From: Effrenium voratum | Lineage: Eukaryota > Sar > Dinophyceae > Suessiales > Symbiodiniaceae | Reading direction: 5' to 3' | NCBI GenBank assembly: GCA_963377175.1 | Contig: CAUJNA010001247.1 | Span: forward strand, 587,606 to 651,605 | Length of the DNA stretch: 64,000 nt | Part shown: one piece after another, positions 15,123 through 22,700 of the stretch | Position numbering within the stretch: position 1 is the stretch's first letter | Layout: every line of letters begins with the position of its first letter | Position numbers and translations under genes: made by a program | The notes under the pieces: model-generated | What the model saw: only the letters and a program-made list of their open reading frames with translations | Databases searched by the model: none | Told to the model about the DNA's origin: nothing

Positions 15123-16372
15123 GCATGATACAAAAACTGCCATATAAAAATCTAAAATGGGATGATACATTAAAAGAAGAAGACATTATTAATTACAAAA
15201 ATAATAATATTGGATATATTCTAGAAGTGGATTTAGAATATCCTAAAGAATTACACGATTTACACAATGACTATCCAATGGCACCTGAGGTTATGAATGT
15301 TAAAGCCGACATGCTGTCAGATAAACAAATTGAAATTTATGAATTTTTAAATCATAAAAAACCTACGGATGAGAAAACAAATAAATTAGTATTGAATTTA
15401 AATGATAAAGAAAAATATGTAATCCATATAAGAACCTTGCAATTTTATTTGAAGCAAGGATTAAAACTTAAGAAAATTCATAGAGCAATTAAATTTGAAC
15501 AAAAAGAAGTTTTAAAACCTTACATTGAGTTTAACACTGACAAGAGGAAGAATGCTAGAAATGATTTTGAGAAAGATGTTTACAAATTGATGAACAATGC
15601 CATATTTGGAAAAACAATGGAGGATAAGCGAAAACATTTAGACTTTGAAGTTGTGAGTGATGAAACTAGATATATGAAGTGTGTAAGTAATCCTAACTTC
15701 AAACATAGTCATATCATTAATGAAAATTTGGTTGGAGTTGAAAAGCAAAAAACAAAGTTGAAACTAGACAAACCTATATTTATTGGGATGAGTATTTTAG
15801 ATTTGAGTAAGCAACACATGTATAAATTTTATTATGACGTTATGAAGCCTAAATATGGAGATAATATTAAAATGGTATATACTGATACTGATAGTTTTGT
15901 ATTTCATACTAAAACCAATGACATTTATGAAGACCTTAATACAATTAAAAAAGAATTAGATTTTTCAGATTATCCTAAGGAACATAAATGTTATGATGAT
16001 AATAACAAGAAAGTATTAGGTAAATTTAAGGATGAATTAAAAAGTAAAATAATAACAGGGTTTATAGCTCTTCGTCCTAAATGCTATGCTTACTCAGTTT
16101 ATGGTGATGATAAAAAATATAAGAAATGTAAGGGCATAGCAAAAGGCACAGTAAGACGTCAAATGAAATATGAAGAGTTTGAGACGGTTTTAAAAACTAA
16201 TGAGGTTATACATAAGTCATTTAATAGTATTAGAAGTAAAAACCACAGAATTTTTAGTATAACAACTAAAAAAATTGCTCTTAGTAGTTATGAAAACAAA
16301 AAATATTGGATAGATAGTGTAAACTCACTTGCTTATGGCCATTATAAAATAAATTCTTTGAAAACGACTTAA
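15086..16372 (+). CDS. polB: Protein-primed family B DNA polymerase, polymerase domain
   Basis: This frame continues the gene after a one-base loss. It starts with motif A (YFDANNLYG, 15092-15118), so the first in-frame TTG at 15110 is not a start. Motif B is KLMNNAIFGKT (near 15,590) and motif C is YTDTDS (near 15,880), which holds the two catalytic Asp. After these come RPKCYAYSV and the KGIAKGTVRRQM region that replaces the KxY motif of family B enzymes. The stop is at 16370-16372. With the upstream part the enzyme would be about 1,260 residues, normal for Polinton-type pPolB. All polymerase motifs are intact apart from the frame break just before motif A. The next gene's CTTAAAGA motif overlaps the stop. 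Confidence 0.9.
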   Translation: MNYFDANNLYGLSMIQKLPYKNLKWDDTLKEEDIINYKNNNIGYILEVDLEYPKELHDLHNDYPMAPEVMNVKADMLSDKQIEIYEFLNHKKPTDEKTNKLVLNLNDKEKYVIHIRTLQFYLKQGLKLKKIHRAIKFEQKEVLKPYIEFNTDKRKNARNDFEKDVYKLMNNAIFGKTMEDKRKHLDFEVVSDETRYMKCVSNPNFKHSHIINENLVGVEKQKTKLKLDKPIFIGMSILDLSKQHMYKFYYDVMKPKYGDNIKMVYTDTDSFVFHTKTNDIYEDLNTIKKELDFSDYPKEHKCYDDNNKKVLGKFKDELKSKIITGFIALRPKCYAYSVYGDDKKYKKCKGIAKGTVRRQMKYEEFETVLKTNEVIHKSFNSIRSKNHRIFSITTKKIALSSYENKKYWIDSVNSLAYGHYKINSLKTT

Positions 16373-16386
16373 AGAAATATTGACTT
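16368..16386 (+). promoter_or_regulatory. CTTAAAGA-type motif overlapping the polymerase stop
   Basis: CTTAAAGAAATA followed two bases later by GACTT, 37 nt before the start at 16405. It matches the motif at 11053-11071 at all but two bases (the two between the blocks). Confidence 0.55.
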
Positions 16387-16397
16387 AATATATTAAG
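16384..16397. terminator. 14-bp perfect palindrome after the polymerase
   Basis: CTTAATATATTAAG is self-complementary. It lies 11 nt after the polymerase stop and 7 nt before the next start. It may be a 3'-end signal or an element of the following promoter. Confidence 0.45.
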
Positions 16398-16404
16398 AGG
16401 AAAA

Positions 16405-17067
16405 ATGACACTGTTTAATTATAGTAAGTGTGAATGTTGTAATAATAAAAAGAATGATATTAATTTTACATTGTATAACTTATTACCTGCTAATCTGTGT
16501 AATAAAATAAGTGAATATGATGTATATTGTAATCAATGCTGTATAACAAGAGACCTTGAAAAGTTGTTTGTTGAAGAATATAAGGATAAGGGATATACAA
16601 AGTTTCAATTAAAATTGAAATTCTTTATGAGATATCAAAAACGATTTCCTGTATATTTTTGTCATAAAATTGATAGAGAGTCATTTGAAAAAGAAATTGA
16701 TGAGTTTTTTAATAATAAAGATTTGATTAAAAGGTTTGGAGGAGAACTAAGCATTAAACCATATAAATCATTTGCTAAAGAATTTCGTGATTTGTTTGAA
16801 GAGATTGATTGGCATTTATTAAGCAAAGATAAAATAAACAAGGTCTTGAATGAATTTAGAATAACTAAATATCATGTATGGTATTACTACAACACTAAAT
16901 ATAAAGTATGTCTATTGCTGTATTTATTCTTTTGGGAATATATTTATTCGATAATAGGAAAAGACAATATCAAATATATAGACATTAATGATATTGATAA
17001 ATATGTAGATTACATATTTGAAGACATATTGCCTGACTGTTATCTTAAATCCTTAATTCTTAATTGA
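16405..17067 (+). CDS. Cysteine-rich protein of unknown function, last gene of the viral block
   Basis: 220 aa. The N-terminus holds two cysteine groups, KCECCNNK (8-15) and YCNQCC (about 41-46), that could bind one zinc. Between them LYNLLPANLCNKISEYD (about 23-39) again resembles an F-box-like helix, as in the gene at 577. The rest is helical, rich in Lys, Phe and Tyr (FFMRYQKRFPVYF, then a hydrophobic LLLYLFFWEYIYSIIG at about 170-185). The latter could be a membrane or buried helix. I do not recognise a family. It has its own CTTAAAGA motif and an imperfect hairpin after the stop. Beyond it no further viral gene is visible. Confidence 0.55.
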   Translation: MTLFNYSKCECCNNKKNDINFTLYNLLPANLCNKISEYDVYCNQCCITRDLEKLFVEEYKDKGYTKFQLKLKFFMRYQKRFPVYFCHKIDRESFEKEIDEFFNNKDLIKRFGGELSIKPYKSFAKEFRDLFEEIDWHLLSKDKINKVLNEFRITKYHVWYYYNTKYKVCLLLYLFFWEYIYSIIGKDNIKYIDINDIDKYVDYIFEDILPDCYLKSLILN

Positions 17068-17069
17068 AA

Positions 17070-17109
17070 TATAATTATCACATGTAAAATATTATATGTT
17101 ATAATTGTA
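17070..17109. terminator. Imperfect hairpin after the last viral gene
   Basis: The arms 17070-17083 and 17096-17109 pair with two mismatches around a 12-nt loop, starting 3 nt after the stop at 17065-17067. Confidence 0.5.
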
Positions 17110-17510
17110 ATATATTTATCGTTTGTAAAGATTGAATTATTATAATTTGCTTATCTCTTTCAAAGTGCGTTGTTTAGACTTGGCATGCTTCTTCAATTTT
17201 TTCGTGCTTTGGCTGTTTGTTTTTGTTTTGTTTGATGCTCTTGTGATATTTTTTGTTGGTATGTTGCTTTGATTTTTGTTGATGTGTGTTTTTGAGTTTG
17301 GGTTCTTTGATGATTTAGAGTGTTGCTGTTTTGTTGGTATGCTTGTTTGAATTATTTAATGTTGCATGCTGTGATTAAATATTTTTGTTGCTGGTTGTGA
17401 TTATTTATTTTGTTTGCTTGTTGTTCTGGATTTTGTTTTCTGTTTGTTGTGTTGCTGTTGGAGAAAAAATAGTAGAAAGAATAATTCTTTGAATTCTCCT
17501 TTTACTATTT
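17110..17510. other. T/G-rich transition from viral to host-like DNA
   Basis: About 400 nt without a gene. The + strand is dominated by TTTG, TTGTTG and TGTTTT strings, unlike both the A/T-only viral spacers and the GC-rich DNA beyond 17,510. The change to GC-rich sequence is sharp near 17,510. The viral right end should lie here or just beyond. I cannot place a terminal inverted repeat because the other end is outside the window. Confidence 0.5.
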
Positions 17511-17513
17511 TTC
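17463..17513. repeat. Imperfect inverted repeat at the composition boundary
   Basis: 17463-17480 (GAAAAAATAGTAGAAAGA) and the complement of 17497-17513 agree apart from a few mismatches and an A-run length difference, around a 16-nt loop with AATTC. It lies exactly where AT-rich DNA turns GC-rich, so it may mark an insertion end. Confidence 0.45.
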
Positions 17514-17586
17514 CCCCGGCCCTGGCGACCAAGGGGATGGGAGGCCCGGAGCAGGCCTGGCCAGGGCCCTCAGCACAGACTGGCAT

Positions 17587-17635
17587 CCTTCGGAAATGGC
17601 GGGTGTGCCAGACTGTCCTTCGGAAATGGCGCTAT
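17587..17635. repeat. Short direct repeat before the retroelement terminal repeat
   Basis: CCTTCGGAAATGGCG occurs at about 17587 and again at about 17617, the second copy running into the left terminal repeat. It is either part of the element's end or a local duplication at the insertion site. Confidence 0.4.
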
Positions 17636-17804
17636 CAGTCTACCCGTTCTTCAGTTGTTGAGATTGTGAGTTGGGTGGCCCATGGGGCCCACCCAGCCTT
17701 TGTCATCTGACAGGGGAAGATGAGTCCCTGGCACCAACACACTGCTCGGATAAAAGAGTTATCGCGTGCCTGTGTGTGGTGCCGTTTGGTTAGCTTGCAT
17801 ACAC
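17629..17804 (+). repeat. Left terminal repeat of the retroelement (176 bp)
   Basis: It begins GCGCTATCAGTCT and ends GCTTGCATACAC. It matches 22530-22700 except for two indels: 9 extra nt here (CCCACCCAG) and 4 fewer nt near the start. It contains a TATA-like ATAAAAG at 17750-17756. It lacks the usual TG...CA ends. Confidence 0.85.
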
Positions 17805-17904
17805 TTGGTCCTTCAGGCAGTCCGGGTGGCAGCCAGCTTGGTCCGGGGGGGCAACCAAGGCGATCACGGCGGGCCAGGCGGGCCCGACAAAGGCGCCCCT
17901 GGAG

Positions 17905-18837
17905 GTGCTGTGTGACAGGCGCCAGCTGAAGGATGCTTACGTGACCAAGCATGGGACCCCGAAGCCGAGGTTGGAGTTCCAAGGGAGTGATGGCTACCTC
18001 AAGAAGCAGTGGCGCATGATTGCCAAGGGTGAGCTGGGCTACATCCCGGCAAAACACATCGTGAGCGCGCTCCCGGAAGAGGGGGAACGCCCCTCATCCA
18101 CCCACAAGAAGATCACGGTGGACGGCTGGGACAGGGAGGATGAAGAAGAGGTGAGGAGCCAGCTGGAACGGTTGCACCTAACCTTCAGGACGACGCTCCT
18201 GATGTGCACGGCGGCACTGCCACAGTTTGGCAACCTGAAGGTCACCAAGGAGGAGCTGGATGATTGGTATGCCTGGTTTTATGGGGAAGACATCGCCGGC
18301 AGGAAGCCTCCCCCGAGCGACACCACCTTGCTGTTTGCAGAGCGCAATGCATGGCGCAAGATCCACGAGATGGTGCACCAGGGCACCACTCTCTCCGATG
18401 CCCTCAAGAATATCAGGGGCGACTTCCTCTTCTGGCAACGGGAGGTCTATGAGCACCTCAACAGGGCGCCGGAGAAGGGGAAGAGCAAGGGCAAGGCACC
18501 CAAGGTGTGGCAGACTCAGTGGGAGAAGCCCAAGAAGGGGGGAAAAGGCTCCTGGCCCTCGGGGCCGACCCGGTCCAAGCCGGCAAGGGCGGCAAGGGGA
18601 AGTCCCCCAACTCCCCCTCGGTTCCATGGCCGGACCACTGGGCTTTCAAGAATCCCAAAGGGGTGGCGTACTGCAGAGATCATCACCTCCACAACAAGTG
18701 TTCGGGATCATGCGGCCGATCCCACAACTGCCCGGTCAGGAAGGATGGATGGGTTTGCGATGCCCCCCCATCGAAGCATGTGCCACAGGCATGCCCTCAC
18801 CTTCCCAAGTGACAGGAGGCCACTCAGGGTGCCATAG
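17905..18837 (+). pseudogene. Gag-like region of the retroelement
   Basis: This frame reads as protein from before 17,905 to about 18,560: charged helical sequence (YVTKHGTPKPRLEFQG, VTKEELDDWYAWFYGEDI, FLFWQREVYEHLNRAP) followed by a Lys/Gly-rich basic linker. After about 18,560 the meaningful sequence moves to another forward frame. The stretch to 18,837 here is therefore a shifted reading. Such a helical part followed by a basic linker and a cysteine/histidine cluster is the usual order of a gag nucleocapsid precursor. No matrix or capsid domain can be named from sequence alone. Confidence 0.5.
18507..18812 (+). pseudogene. Zinc-knuckle-like segment of the retroelement
   Basis: This continues the gag region in another frame. 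Near 18,670-18,740 it reads CRDHHLHNKCSGSCGRSHNC: four Cys and four His in about 20 residues, a compact nucleic-acid-binding zinc cluster distinct from the CCHC knuckle of vertebrate retroviruses. The frame then meets a stop at 18810-18812, and the methyltransferase-like part follows in the same phase. A stop between these regions is either a nonsense mutation or a natural gag end. Confidence 0.5.
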
Positions 18838-18842
18838 GCCCC

Positions 18843-19610
18843 GTGGCTTCCCGGTCTCAGTTGGGACCACAGGCCACCAGTGCGAGAGTGCACACAGAGG
18901 GGGAGAGCCAACCCCACCAGAGCCACAGCGGAAGGCAGACAGAGCGGGGGAGGCCAGGACGGCCTCAGATGGGAGGGGACTTCTCCAGGGTGCCACCGGC
19001 CCCGGAAGCCCCTCCACCGAGGAAGAGGAGCGGTCCCAGCCAGGGCACTCCAGAAGGGCGGAAGCATCCCTTTCCCCCGCACCCACCGAGGCAGTGGGAA
19101 GACCCCCAAGAGAGACCCAGAGGTGAGGATCCGCCCGGCAAGGGGCGCTCCAAGGGCGGGAAGAACCGCCAGGGCAAGGAGCCAGCCCAGGGACAGATGA
19201 CGGGAGGGTCAGACAAAGGACACACGGAATCCCTAGGGGGGGCAAGCCTCACCTTCCCATGGATGCAGAACATCCCGGAAAGACTGAGGCTCAGACTGAG
19301 GTGGACGCCACGGCCGGTTCCGGAGTCGTCAAAACCGTCCCTCATCCTGCTGTACGCGGGGAAGGATGATGCGGGGGCCCTGGATGCCTACCTCCATACC
19401 TACAACCCGGCCTTTTCGGAGTACATTTGGGCGGTGGATATCAGGCGAAAGGGTGGAGACCTTGGACAGGACATGCTGGGCGAGGAGCCTTACTCTGCGA
19501 TGTGCTCCATGGCCATGGCGGGCAAGGTCGCCTTGGTGGGGGGCGGCCCCAACTGCAGGACGTGGAGCATCCTCAGATGGTTCCCCAAGCCGCGAGCCCA
19601 CCGCCGGTGA
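18843..19610 (+). pseudogene. Methyltransferase-like domain, N-terminal half
   Basis: The first 140 residues are a low-complexity linker rich in Pro, Gly, Arg and Gln. Folded sequence begins near 19,330 with PSLILLYAGKDDAGALDAYL, which looks like the first strand and glycine loop of a Rossmann-type methyltransferase. A following VDI could give the acidic cofactor ligand. About 40 residues on, VALVGGGPNCRTWSILR resembles the PC-containing motif IV of cytosine-C5 methyltransferases. Whether it methylates DNA, or keeps only the fold, cannot be told. The frame ends at 19,608-19,610, and matching sequence resumes one frame over. Confidence 0.5.
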
Positions 19611-19612
19611 GG

Positions 19613-20008
19613 GGCAGAGCAGAGCAGACCCTATGGGGCTTGGAGGGCTTGGAGCCCCGGGTTATGGAGGACACGGACAATGACAGCGTGCTCATGCTCC
19701 GACAGATGTACCTGACCTCGCTGGCCTACAAGGGGCTAGGTCAGCTAACGGTTCCGCAGATGGGTTCCTCCTTCTTGGAGCACCCGATGGACCCGATGGA
19801 GTGCAGCAAGAGCCCGAGCGCAGCGAGGTGCTCATCGATCTGGGTCACGCGGGCCTACATTCAATGGGCGAGTGCACTCCACCACTCCCTCATCAAGTTT
19901 GACGAGTGCCGCCTGGGCCAGGTGGTTGTGAAGTCCACGACATTGTCAACGGACCTTCCACTTCACCACTGGCATGATCTGCGTTGCACCCCAGGGGGGA
20001 AAAGCTAA
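19613..20008 (+). pseudogene. Methyltransferase-like domain, C-terminal half
   Basis: After the break the protein-like sequence continues in this frame: RVMEDTDNDSVLMLRQMYLT, then SFLEHPMDPMEC and KFDECRLGQVV. The LEHP string sits where C5-type methyltransferases have their ENV/P motif. The reading ends at 20,006-20,008, and the next protein-like segment lies in the third frame (from about 19,990, with RYPEQMMQGLAAAI). Three frames within 700 bp mean at least two indels in this domain. Confidence 0.4.
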
Positions 20009-21420
20009 ACTCCAGTGACCTCAGCCGGTACCCAGAGCAGATGATGCAGGGTCTCGCCGCGGCCATCCTTTGCCGAGCGGGACCCGTCCTGGAGGCACTG
20101 AGGCCGGGGGGCACGGCGCCCCAGGCGAACCCAACGACCCCCCCGAGGCGGCCGAGGGAACCTTCTCCCAGCACGCCGGGGGACAACAAGCGCCAGTCCC
20201 GGAGGCTGAAGGCGGGCCAACAAGCGGTGGCAGGACTAACCTTGGGCTCACTCCCGGTTTCGGCCTCGGACAACCCGGAGGTCCGGACATCGACACAGAG
20301 GACTGGCGAGGCGGATAAACTTGGGGGGGGCACTCTTTCCCCGGATCCATGGGCACACCATGGCATGGAGATCTCGGATCGGCCCACCATCCTGCCGATC
20401 ACGCACGACCCCAATCTCTCCGACAAGGTCATGTACCTTCAGATGGCCTTCAAACAGCGTCCCTTAAGGGACGGAGGAGGAAAGCCCTCATTGGGACGGT
20501 TGGACCCTTGGACCCGGCCACTGTCCAAAGCAGCAGCGCTGGGGGCCAAGATCTGTGTCCTCACTTCGCCGTGGGGGGACAAGCTCCAGGAGTCTCTCTC
20601 GTTGGGGGATGGGTCACATCCCTTCCCAGAGGACCTGCTGGAGGACATCAGGGAGATTCTGGCGCCCAAACCTTCTTCCTTGCACAGCGTGGCGCTGAAC
20701 ATTCAGGACCCCGACCACCAGTTTCCCCGGGATCTGGAGCAAGGGGTCCCACTGGGGGTCACGGACCCACCCCTGACCTCGCCGGGCATCTGGCCACTCA
20801 AGAAGGAGCTGAAAGGGGAGGAGCCGGAGTTCCAGGAACTCCCTCACCCAACGGGCAGGGGTAACTACCCCTCGGCGGATCACTTCAGTGAGCTCATCAG
20901 GGGCACATTTCTGGAGGAGGTCCCAATGGGCATGGTGGAGGGCCCCTTCAGTAAGGTGGAGGCAGCATCGCGCTGTGGCTGCGAAATCGAGGACCTTTGT
21001 CCCGGCCCCCTAGCGGGCATCGACGAGGGGGACAAGATCCGCACGATCTACGATGGCTCGGTGGGAGGGGCCAATGACACCATCAGGAACCAGACGGTGG
21101 AAAGGACGACGGCTCCGACGGTGCTGGATGGGGTCCAAGCTCTTCATTGGCTACATGCGGCAGCTGCGGAGGGACCCCCCTCTCAGGGTGCCCCTGGCCC
21201 CGAGAGGGGGGTCGTCAAACCTCCACCTGGGGGCTGGCTATGGCCGGAGCCGGGCACCAGGTGGGTGCTGCTCAAGGCGGACGTCACCAAGGCCCACCGG
21301 AGAGTGAAGGTCCTCAGGAAGGACTGGCGGTTCCAAGTGGCCTCACTGGGGGAAGAATGGTGGGTGAACAAGGTAGGCACATATGGCATGGCCAATCCTA
21401 CTGGGGACGCCTGGCAGCCC
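19984..21420 (+). pseudogene. Linker and N-terminal half of the reverse transcriptase
   Basis: About 300 residues of Pro/Gly/Leu-rich linker lead into RT sequence from about 20,760: PLKKELKGEEPEFQ, then IRTIYDGSVGGAND, VLLKADVTKAHRRVKV (RT motif A, with the catalytic Asp in KADVTKA) and WVNKVGTYGMANP (motif B region). At about 21,390-21,410 this frame ceases to make sense, and the rest of motif B and motif C are found one frame over. One missing base near that point would explain it. The frame stays nominally open to 21,867 but is not coding there. Confidence 0.7.
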
Positions 21421-22448
21421 TTCTGCTCAGGGTCCTCTACGCCCTTTTCCCTCAAGTGGATTGGAACTTTGTCTTTGTCGATGACTTCCTGTGGCTGCTT
21501 CGAAGCGAAGGGGCAGCAAACTTGGCGGTGGCGCTGTTGGCAACACTCCTGGCCTTGGGCACCCCGCTTAGCTGGAAGAAGACGCATTTGGCGGAGGTTA
21601 ACACGTGGCTGGGTTTCGTGGTCCACCCGAACATCCCGCAGGTCCTCATGGCAGCCAACAAACACATCCTGGTTATGGAGGTTTTGCAGACCATGGTGGA
21701 AGGGCAGGCGATGCACTCAAAGGACATCGAGAAGGCCCTGGGTCGCATCCAATGGGCGACGGCTGCATGTCCGCTGGCGAAGTCGATGCTCCAGCCACTT
21801 TGGGCCTGGAAGATGGCCACCACCACGGTGGGGAAACCCCCCAAGGTGGTCAGGATGCTGGCGTTAATGCTGCGGTTCCTCTTCAACACGCCTTTCGTCC
21901 AGTACTCCCCTTACTTGCCGAAGTCCTCTTGGTGGGGTTGCAGCGATGCCAGCGCCTCGGACGACGGACTGGCATTTGTGGGAGGTTGGTGCTCCAACAA
22001 AGTGGAGCCGGACAAGAAAGAGGTGTACTGGTTCCACGAGCAGATCCACGTGGAGGAGTACCCTTGGGCCTTCAAGAATGGGGATCCAAAGCGGCGGATT
22101 GCAGCTCTGGAGATGCTGGGCACGCTCTTCCTCTGTAACATGATCCTCACGCACCAAGGCCCTTTGTCCTCCCGGGTCCGCAACCTTGGATCCAAGAAGC
22201 CCTACACGGCGGCGATCCTGATGGAGCTGGTCTTCCTGCTCCACACCCATGGCTGCTCGCTGGCGGCCAACCACGTGCCCCGTGAGTTCAATCAATGGGC
22301 TGATGAGCTGACACACCCAGATTTCTCTGGGTTCGACCCTTTGCAAAGGGTCCCCAAGCAGGAACTCTGCGAGGAGTTTGTTTTTCTCCCGCGTCTCCTG
22401 AATGGAGACGCTTTTGATCTCAGCGTGGGCCCACCCATGCTCCCGTGA
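21391..22448 (+). pseudogene. C-terminal half of reverse transcriptase plus RNase H
   Basis: From about 21,395 this frame reads SYWGRLAALLLRVLYALFP, then FVFVDDFLWLL. The Asp-Asp pair is RT motif C in the VDD form used by DIRS-like elements and some others. LGTPLSWKKTHLAEVNTWLG is the following motif D/E region. An RNase H-like domain begins near 21,935 (CSDASASDDGLAFVGGW, first Asp) and ends with NQWADELTH near 22,300 (last Asp). The end at 22,446-22,448 lies about 80 nt before the right terminal repeat, so no integrase follows. Confidence 0.75.
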
Positions 22449-22529
22449 CCGGAGCCGGTGGGTGACTCACTTCCCCTGGTGGCAGACCCCCCTGTGGCCT
22501 GGGTGCCACGGGCCCCGGCTCAGGGGCGG

Positions 22530-22700
22530 GCGCTATCAGTCTGCACACCCGTTCTTCAGTTGTTGAGATTGTGAGTTGGGTGGCCCATGGGGCCTTTGTC
22601 ATCTGACAGGGGAAGATGAGTCCCTGGCACCAACACACTGCTCGGATAAAAGAGTTATCGCGTGCCTGTGTGTGGTGCCGTTTGGTTAGCTTGCATACAC
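22530..22700 (+). repeat. Right terminal repeat of the retroelement (171 bp)
   Basis: Same orientation and sequence as 17629-17804 apart from two indels; I found no substitution between the copies by eye. The TATA-like ATAAA is at 22646. Downstream sequence (AGAGTGATGACA) does not repeat the left flank, so no target-site duplication was seen. Confidence 0.85.

Larger units (their letters stand above)
1..17110. mobile_element. Integrated Polinton/PLV-like DNA virus, right part (left end outside the window)
   Basis: This AT-rich, intron-free block holds about 17 closely spaced genes. Together they give the Polinton/PLV signature: A32-like ATPase, major and minor capsid proteins, rve integrase and protein-primed PolB. 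The coexistence of integrase, pPolB and capsid genes is established for Polintons/adintoviruses and many PLVs. The left end and any terminal inverted repeat lie outside the window. On the right, viral coding stops at 17,067 and composition changes to GC-rich between about 17,110 and 17,510 with no N gap. No adenovirus-type protease was recognised; it may lie to the left. Four genes carry single frameshifts, so this copy is probably not functional as read. A host/virus assembly chimera is the main alternative. Confidence 0.85.
17629..22700 (+). mobile_element. Retroelement with direct terminal repeats, RT-RNase H and a methyltransferase-like domain
   Basis: About 5.1 kb, GC-rich. Near-identical terminal repeats enclose, in order, a gag-like region, a zinc-knuckle-like cluster, a methyltransferase-like domain, reverse transcriptase and RNase H, all on the + strand. 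No protease, DDE integrase or tyrosine recombinase was recognised before the right repeat. The RT-RNase H part and the missing integrase leave open whether it is an LTR or a DIRS-like element. From memory, I associate this domain order with dinoflagellate repeat polyproteins; that is not tested here. Coding is distributed over all three forward frames, so the copy is defective or contains indel errors. Confidence 0.75.

Noticed and set aside
17401..22448. Many overlapping GC-rich frames on the minus strand of the retroelement
   Set aside because: High GC gives long open frames by chance; all recognised motifs (zinc cluster, PNCRTWS, VDD, RNase H) are on the + strand.
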